Source of the DNA: Actinomadura nitritigenes
GTDB lineage: Bacteria > Actinomycetota > Actinomycetes > Streptosporangiales > Streptosporangiaceae
Assembly (NCBI RefSeq): GCF_017573545.1
Contig: NZ_JAGEOK010000026.1
Span: forward strand, 62,001-126,000
Length of the DNA stretch: 64,000 bases
Reading direction: 5' to 3'
Shown: one piece after another, positions 15,813 to 23,886 of the stretch
Position numbering within the stretch: the stretch's first letter is position 1
How the letters are laid out: each line of letters starts with the position of its first letter
Made by a program: the position numbers and the translations under genes
The notes under the pieces: generated by a model
Told to the model about the DNA's origin: nothing
What the model saw: only the letters and a program-made list of their open reading frames with translations
Database searches by the model: none

Positions 15813-17060
15813 ATGAACGAACCACACCGCCCCGACGCCGGCGGGCGGCACCGGCTCCTCGCCGGGGTCGCCTCCGCCGTCGTGCCCGGCCACGACGACC
15901 CCGCCGTCCCCCTGCTCCCCGGCCGGCTCGTGCTGCGCCTGCCGATCCTCGCCGTCATGCTCGCCATGACGATCGGCTTCACGGCCGGGTCCATCGCGAT
16001 CTCCATCGCGGTGTACCACGTGGACGCGGGGGCGGCCTGGCCGCTCGGGGTGCTGATGGCGACCCCGCTGATCTTCGCGGTCCGCTGGCCGCTCGCCGCC
16101 TGGCGCATCGCGGCCATCGGGCTGCTGGCCACCGTGTTCGTCCGGCACGGCACCGGCTTCATGCCGTGGCCGGTCACCGCGATCCTCGCGCTGGTCGTCA
16201 TCCTGTTCTTCGCCGGGATCGGCTGCGACCGGCAGACGACCGTCGGCGTCGGCGCCGTCACGATCGTGGCGGTGCTGCTGCCCGCCGTGCTGCTCGGCAT
16301 GCCGGGCTGGTTCGGCATCATCCTCGCCGGGATCACCGCGCTCGCGCTGACCTTCGGCGACGCGGTCGGCGGCCGCAGGTCCGCGGAGGAGGAACTGCGC
16401 CGCCGCGAGGAGCAGCACCGGCAGGACCTGGCCCGGCAGGCGGTGCTGGAGGAGCGCGCCCGCATCGCCCGCGAGCTGCACGACGTCGTCGCCCACCACA
16501 TGTCGGTGATCGCCATGCAGGCCGAGGCCGCCCCGTTCAAGATCCCCGACCTGCCGGACGCCGCCCGCGAGACGTTCGGGGTCGTGCGGGACGCGGCCCG
16601 CGAGGCCCTCACCGAGACCCGGCGCGTGGTCGGGCTGCTGCGCTCGGACGACGAGGGCGCCGAGCGCGCCCCGAGCCCGGGCCTGGACCGGCTCGACGAG
16701 CTGGCCGCGGCGGCCCGCAACTCCGGGCTGTCGGTCGCCACCGTGGTCGTCGGGATGCCGCGCCAGCTGGACGCCGGGGTGGACCTGTCGGCCTTCCGGA
16801 TCGTCCAGGAGTCGCTCAGCAACGCCGCCCGGTACGCGCCGGGCTCGCGCGTCCACGTGGAGATCAAGTACGGCCCGGAGGCGCTCGCGGTGACCGTCGA
16901 CGACGACGGCCCGCGCGGCGTCCCGGACGGGTCGCAGGGCGGCGGGCACGGCCTGGTCGGGATGCGCGAGCGCGTCACCATGCTCGGCGGGACGCTGTCG
17001 GCCGGCCCGCGCGCGCCGGCCGGCTGGTCGGTCGCGGCCGAGCTGCCGTACGGGGACTGA
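15813..17060 (+). CDS. Sensor histidine kinase (NarL-type partner, HisKA_3)
   Basis: A 415-residue kinase. Five or so membrane segments lie within residues 38-182, followed by a short coiled coil (EEELRRREEQHRQDLARQA). The dimerisation-phosphorylation site is RIARELHDVVAHHMSV with phospho-His near 223. The ATP-binding domain includes FRIVQESLSNAARYAP (N box) and GHGLVGMRERVTMLGG (G box). There is no large external sensor domain, so it probably senses a membrane or intramembrane state. TAGGCT at 15798-15803, nine bases before the ATG, is a likely -10 box. The response regulator gene follows after 22 bp. Confidence 0.9.
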   Translation: MNEPHRPDAGGRHRLLAGVASAVVPGHDDPAVPLLPGRLVLRLPILAVMLAMTIGFTAGSIAISIAVYHVDAGAAWPLGVLMATPLIFAVRWPLAAWRIAAIGLLATVFVRHGTGFMPWPVTAILALVVILFFAGIGCDRQTTVGVGAVTIVAVLLPAVLLGMPGWFGIILAGITALALTFGDAVGGRRSAEEELRRREEQHRQDLARQAVLEERARIARELHDVVAHHMSVIAMQAEAAPFKIPDLPDAARETFGVVRDAAREALTETRRVVGLLRSDDEGAERAPSPGLDRLDELAAAARNSGLSVATVVVGMPRQLDAGVDLSAFRIVQESLSNAARYAPGSRVHVEIKYGPEALAVTVDDDGPRGVPDGSQGGGHGLVGMRERVTMLGGTLSAGPRAPAGWSVAAELPYGD

Positions 17061-17070
17061 TCGTTCGCCG

Positions 17071-17076
17071 TAGGGT
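17071..17076 (+). promoter_or_regulatory. -10 box TAGGGT for the response regulator
   Basis: TAGGGT followed by six bases and the GTG start at 17083, in the 22-bp gap after the kinase gene. This would allow leaderless transcription of the regulator alone. Confidence 0.45.
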
Positions 17077-17082
17077 GGCGTC

Positions 17083-17763
17083 GTGACGATTCGGGTGCTG
17101 ATCGCCGACGACCAGGTGATGATCCGCGACGGGCTCGCGGCGCTGCTGTCCTCCGATCCGGAGATCGAGGTGATCGGGCAGGCGGGGAACGGGCGCGAGG
17201 CCGTGGACATGGCCCGCGCGCTGGATCCGGACGTGGTCGTGATGGACATCCGGATGCCGGAGATGGACGGCCTGGCCGCGACCGCCGAGCTGATCGGCGC
17301 GCCCGCCGGGACCGACATCGCGGACCCCGCCGACGTCCGGCCGAAGGTCCTGATGCTCACCACGTTCGACCTGGACGAGTACGTCTACGAGGCGCTCGGC
17401 GCGGGGGCCAGCGGGTTCCTGCTGAAGGACGCCTCGGCGGCCGACCTGGTGACCGGGGTGCGGGTGGTGGCGGCGGGCGACGCGCTGCTCGCGCCGTCGA
17501 TCACGCGGCGGCTGATCGGCGACTTCGCGCGCCGGCGCCGCCACCAGCGGCCGAGCCCGACGGCGACGGCGGGGCTCACCCCGCGCGAGATGGACGTGCT
17601 GCGGCTCATCGCGCGGGGGCTGTCCAACGCCGAGATCGCCGCCGAGCTGGTGCTCGCCGAGCAGACGATCAAGACGCACGTCGGGCACGTGCTGACCAAG
17701 CTGGCGCTGCGGGACCGGACCCAGGCCGTGGTGTTCGCCTACGAGAACGGCCTCGTCGGCTAG
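17083..17763 (+). CDS. NarL/FixJ-family response regulator
   Basis: A 226-residue regulator. The receiver domain has IADDQ at residues 7-11, phospho-Asp near 55 in VVVMDIRMPEMDG, a Thr switch in LMLTTFDLDEY, and the lysine in GFLLKDAS. The LuxR-type HTH is at the end (LTPREMDVLRLIARGLSNAE then TIKTHVGHVLTKL). Between the third helix and fourth strand it carries about 12 extra residues (GAPAGTDIADPAD) not usual for the family. It is paired with the histidine kinase upstream. Its target is not visible; the neighbouring reductase gene converges with it. Confidence 0.9.
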   Translation: MTIRVLIADDQVMIRDGLAALLSSDPEIEVIGQAGNGREAVDMARALDPDVVVMDIRMPEMDGLAATAELIGAPAGTDIADPADVRPKVLMLTTFDLDEYVYEALGAGASGFLLKDASAADLVTGVRVVAAGDALLAPSITRRLIGDFARRRRHQRPSPTATAGLTPREMDVLRLIARGLSNAEIAAELVLAEQTIKTHVGHVLTKLALRDRTQAVVFAYENGLVG

Positions 17764-17792
17764 CCCGCGGCCGGGCCCGGTCCCGGCGAGGC

Positions 17793-18749
17793 TCAGCGGG
17801 ACGGGTCCAGGACGAGCTTGCCGGTCGTGCGGCGCGCGCGGAGGTCCTCGTGGGCGCGGCGGACCTCCGACAGGCCGTACTCGCCGCCGCCGACCACCCG
17901 CAGCCGGCCGTCGGCGGCCAGGCCGAACAGCTCGTCCAGCGCGGTGCGCATGACGTCGCCGGGCAGCTGGAAGACGTGCGCCAGCCACATGCCGGCGATC
18001 GTCGTGGAGTGCGACATCAGCGAGGCGGGCCGCACCGGCGACGGCTCCTTGCGGGAGGCCATGCCGTAGAAGGCGAGCCGGCCGAACGGCGCGAGCGCCT
18101 TCAGGCTCTGGTCGGTGACGGTGCCGCCGGTCATCTCCAGCACGGTGTCGACGCGGCGGCCGCCGTTGGCCTCGATGAGCGCGTCCTTCAGGTCGGGCTC
18201 GTTGGCGTCGATCGCGACGTCCGCGCCGAGCTCCAGGGCGAGGTCGCGCTTGTCCTTGGACGAGGCGGTCGCGATGACGCGCCCGGCGCCCCAGGCCTTG
18301 GCGAGCTGGACGGCGAGGGTGCCGACGCCGCCGGCCGCGGCGTGCACGACGACCGACTCCCCCGGCGCCAGGTGCACGCTGCGCCGCAGCAGCACCCACG
18401 CCGACGCGCCCTGCACGATCATGCCGAGCGCGGTGACGTCGTCGACGGCGTCCGGGACGTCCCAGGCCAGTGCCTCCGGCGCGACGGCCTTCTCGGCGTA
18501 CCCGCCGGTGCCGACGAGTGCGACGACGCGGCGGCCGTCCGGGGCGGTGCCGACGACCTCGCCGCCCGGCACCATCGGCAGCGTCGACTCCGACAGGTAG
18601 CTGTTCTCGGCCTGGTGGGTGTCGGCGTAGTTGATGCCGGCCCGGGAGACGTCCACGAGCAGGTGCCCGGGCCCGGCGACCGGGTCGGGAAGCTCGGTGA
18701 CGGTCAGCACCTCGGGGCCGCCGAACTCGGTGATCTGGATCGCGCGCAT
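17793..18749 (-). CDS. Quinone oxidoreductase-like zinc-independent dehydrogenase (MDR family)
   Basis: A 318-residue medium-chain reductase that likely uses NADPH to reduce a quinone or enone. The N-terminus MRAIQITEFGGPEVL and the nucleotide-binding HAAAGGVGTLAVQLAK (AAxGGVG motif) are characteristic; the structural and catalytic zinc cysteines of alcohol dehydrogenases are absent. It ends RARRTTGKLVLDPSR, as in QOR proteins. It lies 31 bp downstream of a short-chain dehydrogenase gene on the same strand and is likely co-transcribed from the promoter with the 22-bp palindrome, linking it to the acyl-CoA dehydrogenase and TetR control. Confidence 0.87.
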   Translation of the reverse strand: MRAIQITEFGGPEVLTVTELPDPVAGPGHLLVDVSRAGINYADTHQAENSYLSESTLPMVPGGEVVGTAPDGRRVVALVGTGGYAEKAVAPEALAWDVPDAVDDVTALGMIVQGASAWVLLRRSVHLAPGESVVVHAAAGGVGTLAVQLAKAWGAGRVIATASSKDKRDLALELGADVAIDANEPDLKDALIEANGGRRVDTVLEMTGGTVTDQSLKALAPFGRLAFYGMASRKEPSPVRPASLMSHSTTIAGMWLAHVFQLPGDVMRTALDELFGLAADGRLRVVGGGEYGLSEVRRAHEDLRARRTTGKLVLDPSR

Positions 18750-18780
18750 GACTCTCCTGTTCGGTGCGTGGGGCGCGGGC

Positions 18781-19527
18781 TCAGCGCGGGCCGGGGACGC
18801 CGCGGAACGTGAACGGCTCGGACGGGCGGCCCGGGACGACGTACCACGCCTCGCCGGCGCCGTCGGCCTCCAGGATCCGCATGAACGCCTCGACGACGTC
18901 GTTCACCTCGAGGATCGGGAACCCGCTCTCCTGGAGCCGCCCCTTCATCTCGCCGAGGATCGCGGTGTCGGCGAACGACGGGCACAGCGCGTTCACCCGG
19001 ATGCCCTCGGGCAGGTAGGTGGGGCCGAGCGCGCGGACGAGGCCGACGACCGCCGCCTTGTTCGCGCCGTAGACGGGGTCGAAGGGCGTCGCGGTGAGCG
19101 CGGCCATGCTGGCGGTCGCGATGATGTTCCCGCCGCCGCGGGCGCGGATCGCGGGCAGCGCCGCGTGCACGCCGTAGACGACGCCGTCGAGGTTGATGCC
19201 CATGGCGCGGCGGTACACGGCGGGGTCGAAGTCCTCGCCGAGGTCGCCGCCGCCGGCGATGCCCGCGTTGAGGAACGCGACGTCCAGGCCGCCGAAGCGC
19301 TCGACGGCGGCGGCGACGGCGGCCTCGCTGTCGGCGGGCTCGCGGACGTCGCAGCGGACGAAGGCGCCGTCGAGCTCCTTGGCGAGCGCGTCGCCGGCCT
19401 CGGCGTCGACGTCGGCGAGCACGACCCGGGCGCCCTCGCGGGCCAGCCGGCGCGCGACCGCCGCGCCGATGCCGTTGGATCCGCCCGTGATCAGCGCGAC
19501 CTTGCCCGTGCCGTCGAAGGCTGCCAT
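18781..19527 (-). CDS. Short-chain dehydrogenase/reductase
   Basis: A 248-residue classical SDR. The cofactor motif TGGSNGIG (residues 14-21) with an acidic residue after the second strand (VVLADVDAE) suggests NAD(H). NAG in the fourth strand and the catalytic Ser...YGANK (YxxxK) are present. It probably oxidises or reduces a hydroxyacyl or alcohol intermediate, as expected next to an acyl-CoA dehydrogenase. The ATG at 19527 follows GGAGGGGAG. The gene diverges from the acyl-CoA dehydrogenase gene; the 46-bp gap holds a perfect palindrome. It heads a two-gene unit with the quinone oxidoreductase. Confidence 0.88.
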   Translation of the reverse strand: MAAFDGTGKVALITGGSNGIGAAVARRLAREGARVVLADVDAEAGDALAKELDGAFVRCDVREPADSEAAVAAAVERFGGLDVAFLNAGIAGGGDLGEDFDPAVYRRAMGINLDGVVYGVHAALPAIRARGGGNIIATASMAALTATPFDPVYGANKAAVVGLVRALGPTYLPEGIRVNALCPSFADTAILGEMKGRLQESGFPILEVNDVVEAFMRILEADGAGEAWYVVPGRPSEPFTFRGVPGPR

Positions 19528-19543
19528 GGGGACTCCCCTCCCA

Positions 19544-19565
19544 AGTAACTGACTCGTCAGTTACT
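19544..19565. promoter_or_regulatory. Perfect 22-bp palindromic operator between SDR and acyl-CoA dehydrogenase genes
   Basis: Arms AGTAACTGAC (19544-19553) and GTCAGTTACT (19556-19565) with a TC centre. It fills most of the 46-bp divergent gap and overlaps the probable -10 boxes in both directions, so a bound repressor would block both. The TetR gene overlapping the acyl-CoA dehydrogenase 3' end is the natural candidate regulator. Confidence 0.8.
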
Positions 19566-19567
19566 CT
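19562..19567 (+). promoter_or_regulatory. -10 box TACTCT of the acyl-CoA dehydrogenase gene
   Basis: TACTCT lies six bases before the ATG at 19574 and overlaps the right arm of the palindrome. No ribosome binding site is present, so the transcript is probably leaderless and directly repressed. Confidence 0.5.
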
Positions 19568-19573
19568 AGCGGA

Positions 19574-20797
19574 ATGGACTTCGGTTTGAGCGAGCGGGCC
19601 CAGGAGCACCTCGGCCGCCTGCAGGAATTCATGGACTCCCACGTCTACCCCGCGGAGCCGGTGTACGCGGCCCAGCGGGCGGAGCTGCGCGAGCAGGGCC
19701 GCGAGCACCACGTCCCGCAGATCGTCGAGGACCTCAAGGTCGAGGCGCGCAAGCGCGGCCTCTGGAACCTGTTCCTACCCGACAGCGAGGACCCCGCACA
19801 CGGCCTGAGCGTCACCGACTACGCCTCGCTCGCCGAGGTCACGGGCCGCTCCCCCAGCCTCGCCCCCGAGGCGACCAACTGCGCGGCGCCCGACACCGGC
19901 AACATGGAGGTCCTGCACCTGTTCGGCACGCCCGAGCAGAAGGAGCGCTGGCTGAAGCCGCTGCTGGACGGCGAGATGCGCAGCGCGTTCGCGATGACGG
20001 AGCCCGACGTGGCGAGCTCGGACGCCACCAACATCTCGACCCGCATCGAGCGCGACGGCGACCACTACGTGATCAACGGCCGCAAGTGGTGGATCAGCGG
20101 CACCGCCGACCCGCGCTGCAAGATCATGATCGTGATGGGCAAGACCGACCCCGAGGGCCACCCGTACCGGCAGCAGTCGATGGTGCTGGTGCCGCTCGAC
20201 GCCCCGGGCGTCGAGGTCGTGCGGCCGCTGCCCGTGTTCGGCTACCAGGACCAGCACGGCCACTGCGAGATCACCTTCACCGACGTCCGCGTCCCGGTGG
20301 AGAACCTCGTCGGCGAGGAGGGCGGCGGCTTCGCGATCGCGCAGGCCCGCCTCGGCCCCGGCCGCATCCACCACTGCATGCGCGCGATCGGGATGGCCGA
20401 GCGGGCGCTGGAGCTGATGTGCGAGCGCGCGGCGTCCCGCGTGGCGTTCGGCGGGCCGCTCGCCAAGCAGGGCGTGGTGCGCCAGCAGATCGCCGAGTCG
20501 CGGATGGCGATCGAGCAGGCCCGGCTGCTCACGCTGAAGACCGCGTGGCTGATCGACGAGCACGGCGTGCAGTCCGCGCGGTCCGAGGTCGCGGCGATCA
20601 AGGTGATCGCGCCGCGGGTCGCGCTGGAGGTCGTCGACAGGGCGATCCAGGTGCACGGCGGCGCCGGCGTCAGCGACGACACCCCGCTCGCCGCCATGTG
20701 GGCGGGGCTGCGCACGCTGCGCCTCGCCGACGGGCCCGACGAGGTCCACGTGCGCTCGGTCGCGCGCGCCGAACTGGGCAAGTACCTCGGGAAATGA
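19574..20797 (+). CDS. Acyl-CoA dehydrogenase (ACAD11-like, FadE family)
   Basis: A 407-residue flavoenzyme that introduces the alpha-beta double bond into an acyl-CoA. Visible marks are FAMTEPDVASSDATN (flavin and substrate loop), GRKWWISGTADPRCKI, and the C-terminal RAIQVHGGAGVSDDTPLA. The sequence pattern (ATNCAAPDTGNMEVLHLFG and GRIHHCMRAIGMAERALE) matches the ACAD10/11-like group, which can also handle 4-hydroxyacyl-CoAs; which acyl group is used here is unknown. It is probably translated from a leaderless ATG. Its 3' end overlaps the TetR gene by four bases (ATGA), so enzyme and regulator are coupled. Confidence 0.92.
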   Translation: MDFGLSERAQEHLGRLQEFMDSHVYPAEPVYAAQRAELREQGREHHVPQIVEDLKVEARKRGLWNLFLPDSEDPAHGLSVTDYASLAEVTGRSPSLAPEATNCAAPDTGNMEVLHLFGTPEQKERWLKPLLDGEMRSAFAMTEPDVASSDATNISTRIERDGDHYVINGRKWWISGTADPRCKIMIVMGKTDPEGHPYRQQSMVLVPLDAPGVEVVRPLPVFGYQDQHGHCEITFTDVRVPVENLVGEEGGGFAIAQARLGPGRIHHCMRAIGMAERALELMCERAASRVAFGGPLAKQGVVRQQIAESRMAIEQARLLTLKTAWLIDEHGVQSARSEVAAIKVIAPRVALEVVDRAIQVHGGAGVSDDTPLAAMWAGLRTLRLADGPDEVHVRSVARAELGKYLGK

Positions 20798-21549
20798 CCG
20801 GAGGCACGGGGGACGCGGGAACGCGCGGGTCGGTTCCCGCCGGCACGCGACCGGCGAACACCGACCCGGCGAACACCGGGACGGCGAGTGCGGAGCCGCC
20901 GGACACCAGACCGGTCGTGCGGCGGCGGATGCCGTACGCCCGGCGGCGCGAGCAGCTGCTGCAGGTGGCGCTGGCCGAGTTCGGCCGGCGCGGCTACCAC
21001 CTCACGCAGATGGAGCACGTCGCCGCGGCGGCGCAGGTGTCCAAGGCGCTGCTGTACCAGCACTTCGCGTCCAAGGAGGAGCTGTTCGCCGAGGTCACGG
21101 AGGCGATCGTCGGCGAGCTGACGGCGCGGCTCAACGATGCGGTGCCCGCCGCGCACGGCACGGCGGGCGGCATCCGGGCGATGATCCGGGTGCTGTTCGA
21201 CTACGCCACCGAGGAGCCGGACGCGTGGTCGCTGGTGGTCCGGCACCTGGACAAGCCGGAGGTCGGGCTGGAGTTGCGGGAGCTGCGCGACCGGCTCGGC
21301 ACCGCGTTCGCCGACCTGCTGCTGCGCCGCCGCCGCGCCGACCCGAAGCTGTCGCCCGCCGCCCTCGCGGTGAACGAGCGGCGGGCGCGGCTGCTCGTCC
21401 CGCTGATGTACGGGTCGATGCTGTCGATGGTGTCGTGGTGGCTGGAGCATCCCGACACTCCGCGCGAACGCGCCGAGCAGATGGCGCTCGAGTTCATCTG
21501 GCTCGGCCTGGACCGGCTGCGCACCGGCGAGCGGCTGCCCCGGGAGTGA
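20794..21549 (+). CDS. TetR-family regulator, likely of the acyl-CoA dehydrogenase locus
   Basis: A 251-residue protein with about 45 Gly/Thr/Pro-rich N-terminal residues before the HTH domain (RREQLLQVALAEFGRRGYHL, recognition helix VSKALLYQHFASKEEL). The C-terminal ligand domain is all helical (AMIRVLFDYATEEPDAWSLV). The ATG at 20794 overlaps the upstream stop; an ATG at 20929 (MPYARRREQL) would remove the unusual tail and is a fair alternative. The gene is autogenously placed behind the promoter carrying the 22-bp palindrome, so it probably represses the whole divergent unit, relieved by an acyl-CoA or related ligand. That is inference. Confidence 0.88.
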   Translation: MTGGTGDAGTRGSVPAGTRPANTDPANTGTASAEPPDTRPVVRRRMPYARRREQLLQVALAEFGRRGYHLTQMEHVAAAAQVSKALLYQHFASKEELFAEVTEAIVGELTARLNDAVPAAHGTAGGIRAMIRVLFDYATEEPDAWSLVVRHLDKPEVGLELRELRDRLGTAFADLLLRRRRADPKLSPAALAVNERRARLLVPLMYGSMLSMVSWWLEHPDTPRERAEQMALEFIWLGLDRLRTGERLPRE

Positions 21550-21585
21550 TGGCCGGTCCCCCGCGGCGGGCCGGCCGGGGACGGC

Positions 21586-22635
21586 TCAGCCCGCGGCGAC
21601 CGGGCGGCCGAAGACGTCGTCGCGGGCGAGGTCCAGCGCGGTGAGGACGGCGCCGCGCAGCACCGCGTCCCCCTCGTGCACGGCGGCCGGGCGCACCACC
21701 GTGGCGGCCGGGCTCAGCTCGGCGAGCCGGTCGGCGACCAGGCCGGCGAGGCGGTCGCCGCCGCCGCGCCCGAGCGCGCCGCCGAGCACGACCAGGCCGG
21801 GGTCCAGGACCGCGACGAGGGCGAACGCGCCCTCGGTGACGCCGTCCGCGAGCGCCTCGGCGTCCAGGCGCCCGGCGGACGCGACCTCGACCGCGTGGCA
21901 GAGGTCGCTCCCGCCGAAGCGCAGCATCCCCACCTCGCCCGCGCCGCCGGACGCGCCGCGCCGCAGCCGCCCGTCCAGCACGATCGCGGCGCCGACGCCG
22001 TCGTCCAGCCACAGCAGCGCGAAATCGTCGTGGCCGGCGGCGGCGCCGTCGCGGTGCTCGGCGACGGCCGCGAGGTTGACCTCGTTCTCCACGACGACGC
22101 GCGCGGCCGTCCGGTCCTGGAGGGCCCGGCGAAGGTCGGGGCGCCACCCCGGCATGTCGCCGTCGGTCACCAGCCCGGTGCCCGGATGGATCAGGCCGGG
22201 CGTGCCGACGACGACGGCGTGCAGGGCGGTGCCGCCGGCGGCCTCGGCGACCGCCTCCGCGATCAGCTCGGGCAGGTCCGGGGCGTCCGGCATTGGACGC
22301 GACGACGAGCCGGCCGGGTTCTCGGCGAGGTCCGCGACGGTGACGTGCACGGCGTCGCGCCGCAGGTCGACCCCGGCGACGTGGGCGCGGCCGGCGACCA
22401 GGCCGTAGAGCCGGGCGTTCGGCCCGCGCCGGTCGGCGCCGGTCTCCCCGGCCACCTCGATCAGCCCGTCCGCGCGGAGCCGCTCGACCAGGTCGGACAC
22501 CGTCGGCCGGGACAGCCCGGTCAGCGCGCGCAGCTGCGGGGCGGTCAGCGGGCCGCGTTCCAGCAGCAGGTCCAGGGCGAGCCGGTCGTTGATCGCGCGG
22601 GCCATCGTCGGGTCGGCGGTCTTCACGAGGCCCAT
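21586..22635 (-). CDS. ROK-family transcriptional regulator
   Basis: A 349-residue ROK repressor. A winged HTH is N-terminal (LLLERGPLTAPQLRALTGLS then RPTVSDLVERL). The sugar-kinase-like ROK domain follows with VVVGTPGLIHPGTG, VVENEVNLAAVAEH and GVGAAIVLDGRLRRGASGGA. The zinc-binding CxCGxxGC motif of sugar-responsive ROK proteins is missing: the region after GEVGMLRFGG reads SDLCHAVE, so ligand sensing may differ. It diverges from an MFS exporter gene, its most likely target, across a 75-bp gap carrying a TTAGTTTAT half-site. Confidence 0.87.
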   Translation of the reverse strand: MGLVKTADPTMARAINDRLALDLLLERGPLTAPQLRALTGLSRPTVSDLVERLRADGLIEVAGETGADRRGPNARLYGLVAGRAHVAGVDLRRDAVHVTVADLAENPAGSSSRPMPDAPDLPELIAEAVAEAAGGTALHAVVVGTPGLIHPGTGLVTDGDMPGWRPDLRRALQDRTAARVVVENEVNLAAVAEHRDGAAAGHDDFALLWLDDGVGAAIVLDGRLRRGASGGAGEVGMLRFGGSDLCHAVEVASAGRLDAEALADGVTEGAFALVAVLDPGLVVLGGALGRGGGDRLAGLVADRLAELSPAATVVRPAAVHEGDAVLRGAVLTALDLARDDVFGRPVAAG

Positions 22636-22681
22636 GGTAGTGAGCGTGGGAGCGAGCGAGGCCGCCGATGGCCGCTTTTCA

Positions 22682-22706
22682 TCAGGAAGGCTGCCTGTTA
22701 GTTTAT
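22682..22706. promoter_or_regulatory. Operator and -10 region between ROK and MFS genes
   Basis: TAGTTT (22699-22704) lies six bases before the MFS ATG at 22711 and serves as a likely leaderless -10 box. The surrounding TTAGTTTAT resembles half of the XylR-type ROK operator (TTAGTTTG...). Just upstream, CAGG (22683-22686) and CCTG (22694-22697) form a short inverted repeat. Repressor binding here would block the MFS promoter. Confidence 0.45.
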
Positions 22707-22710
22707 CGGC

Positions 22711-23886
22711 ATGAGCCGCCCCCATCGCGCCATCGGCGCCGTCTTCGCCGTGCACGGCGCCGTCGCGGGCACCCTGGCGACCCGTATCCCCTGGATCCAG
22801 GACCGCCTCGGCCTCGGCGCCACCGTCCTCGGGCTCGCCCTGCTCTGCCCGTCCATCGGCGCGTTCGCGACGATGCCGACCGCGAGCCGGATCGCCCACC
22901 GCATCGGGGAGCGCACCGCCACCCGCCTGCTGATCGCGTACTGGGCGGGGGTCCTCGCGCTGCCCGCCCTGTCGCCCGCGCCGGGCTGGCTCTTCGCCGC
23001 GATGCTCCTGTACGGCATGGGCGCCGGGATGTCGGACGTGGTGATGAACGGGCACGCCGTGTCGGTGGAACGGCACCTGAAGAAGCCGATCATGTCGGGG
23101 CTGCACGGGCTGTGGGCCGTCGGGAGCCTCGCCGCCGGCGGCGCCGGCATCCTCGCCGCGCACGCCGGGGTGGACGCCCGGGTGCACCTCGGGGCGGTCG
23201 CGCTCGTCCTGCTCGCCGCGGGCGCCGCGGCGGGCCGCGGCCTCCTGCCCGACCGGGCGGACGCGGACGCCCCGCCGCCGCGCCGGTTCGCGCTGCCGAA
23301 CCGGGCGGTCGCGGCGATCGGCGTCGTCGGGTTCTGCGCGACGTTCGCCGAGGGGGCGAGCGCCGACTGGTCGGCCGTCTACCTCACCAAGGTCGCCGGC
23401 GCCGGTCCCGGGCTCGCCGCCGCCAGCTACACGGTGTTCATGTCGTGCATGGCGGGAACGCGGCTCGCGGGCGACCGCCTCGTCCGCCGGTTCGGCCCCG
23501 CGGCGGTCGTCCGCTGCGGCGGCGCCGTCGCGGTGCTCGGCGGCGTCCTGGTCGTGGCGGCGCGGGACGCGGTGCCGGGCATCGCCGGGTTCGCGCTGAT
23601 CGGCGCCGGCGTCGCGACCGTCGTGCCGCTGGTGTTCGCGGCGGCCGGGGACACCGGGAGCACGCCCGGCGAGGGCGTCGCGGGCGTCGCGACGATCACC
23701 TACCTGTCCGGGCTGACCGCGCCGGCGGTGACCGGCTGGACGGCGGGCGCGCTGTCCTACCCGGCCGCGTTCGCGCTCATCACCTGCATCTGCGCGCCGA
23801 CGGTCCTGCTGGCCGGCGCGCTGCGCCCGCGTCCCGCCCGGCCGCCCGAGGCCGCCGAGCCGCCCGTCCGGGAGCTACGCGCGTGA
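22711..23886 (+). CDS. MFS transporter
   Basis: A 391-residue, 12-segment major facilitator of the small YbjJ/FucP-like type. It starts directly in helix 1 (AIGAVFAVHGAVAGTLATRI), with ASRIAHRIGERTATRL after helix 2 and a SYTVFMSCMAGTRLAGDRLV segment around helix 8 containing the second RxGxR-like loop (DRLVRRFG). Substrate unknown; divergence from a ROK regulator hints at a sugar-like compound or drug. No binding site precedes the ATG, matching the leaderless -10 box. Its 3' end overlaps the convergent XRE-regulator gene by 12 bp. Confidence 0.86.
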   Translation: MSRPHRAIGAVFAVHGAVAGTLATRIPWIQDRLGLGATVLGLALLCPSIGAFATMPTASRIAHRIGERTATRLLIAYWAGVLALPALSPAPGWLFAAMLLYGMGAGMSDVVMNGHAVSVERHLKKPIMSGLHGLWAVGSLAAGGAGILAAHAGVDARVHLGAVALVLLAAGAAAGRGLLPDRADADAPPPRRFALPNRAVAAIGVVGFCATFAEGASADWSAVYLTKVAGAGPGLAAASYTVFMSCMAGTRLAGDRLVRRFGPAAVVRCGGAVAVLGGVLVVAARDAVPGIAGFALIGAGVATVVPLVFAAAGDTGSTPGEGVAGVATITYLSGLTAPAVTGWTAGALSYPAAFALITCICAPTVLLAGALRPRPARPPEAAEPPVRELRA

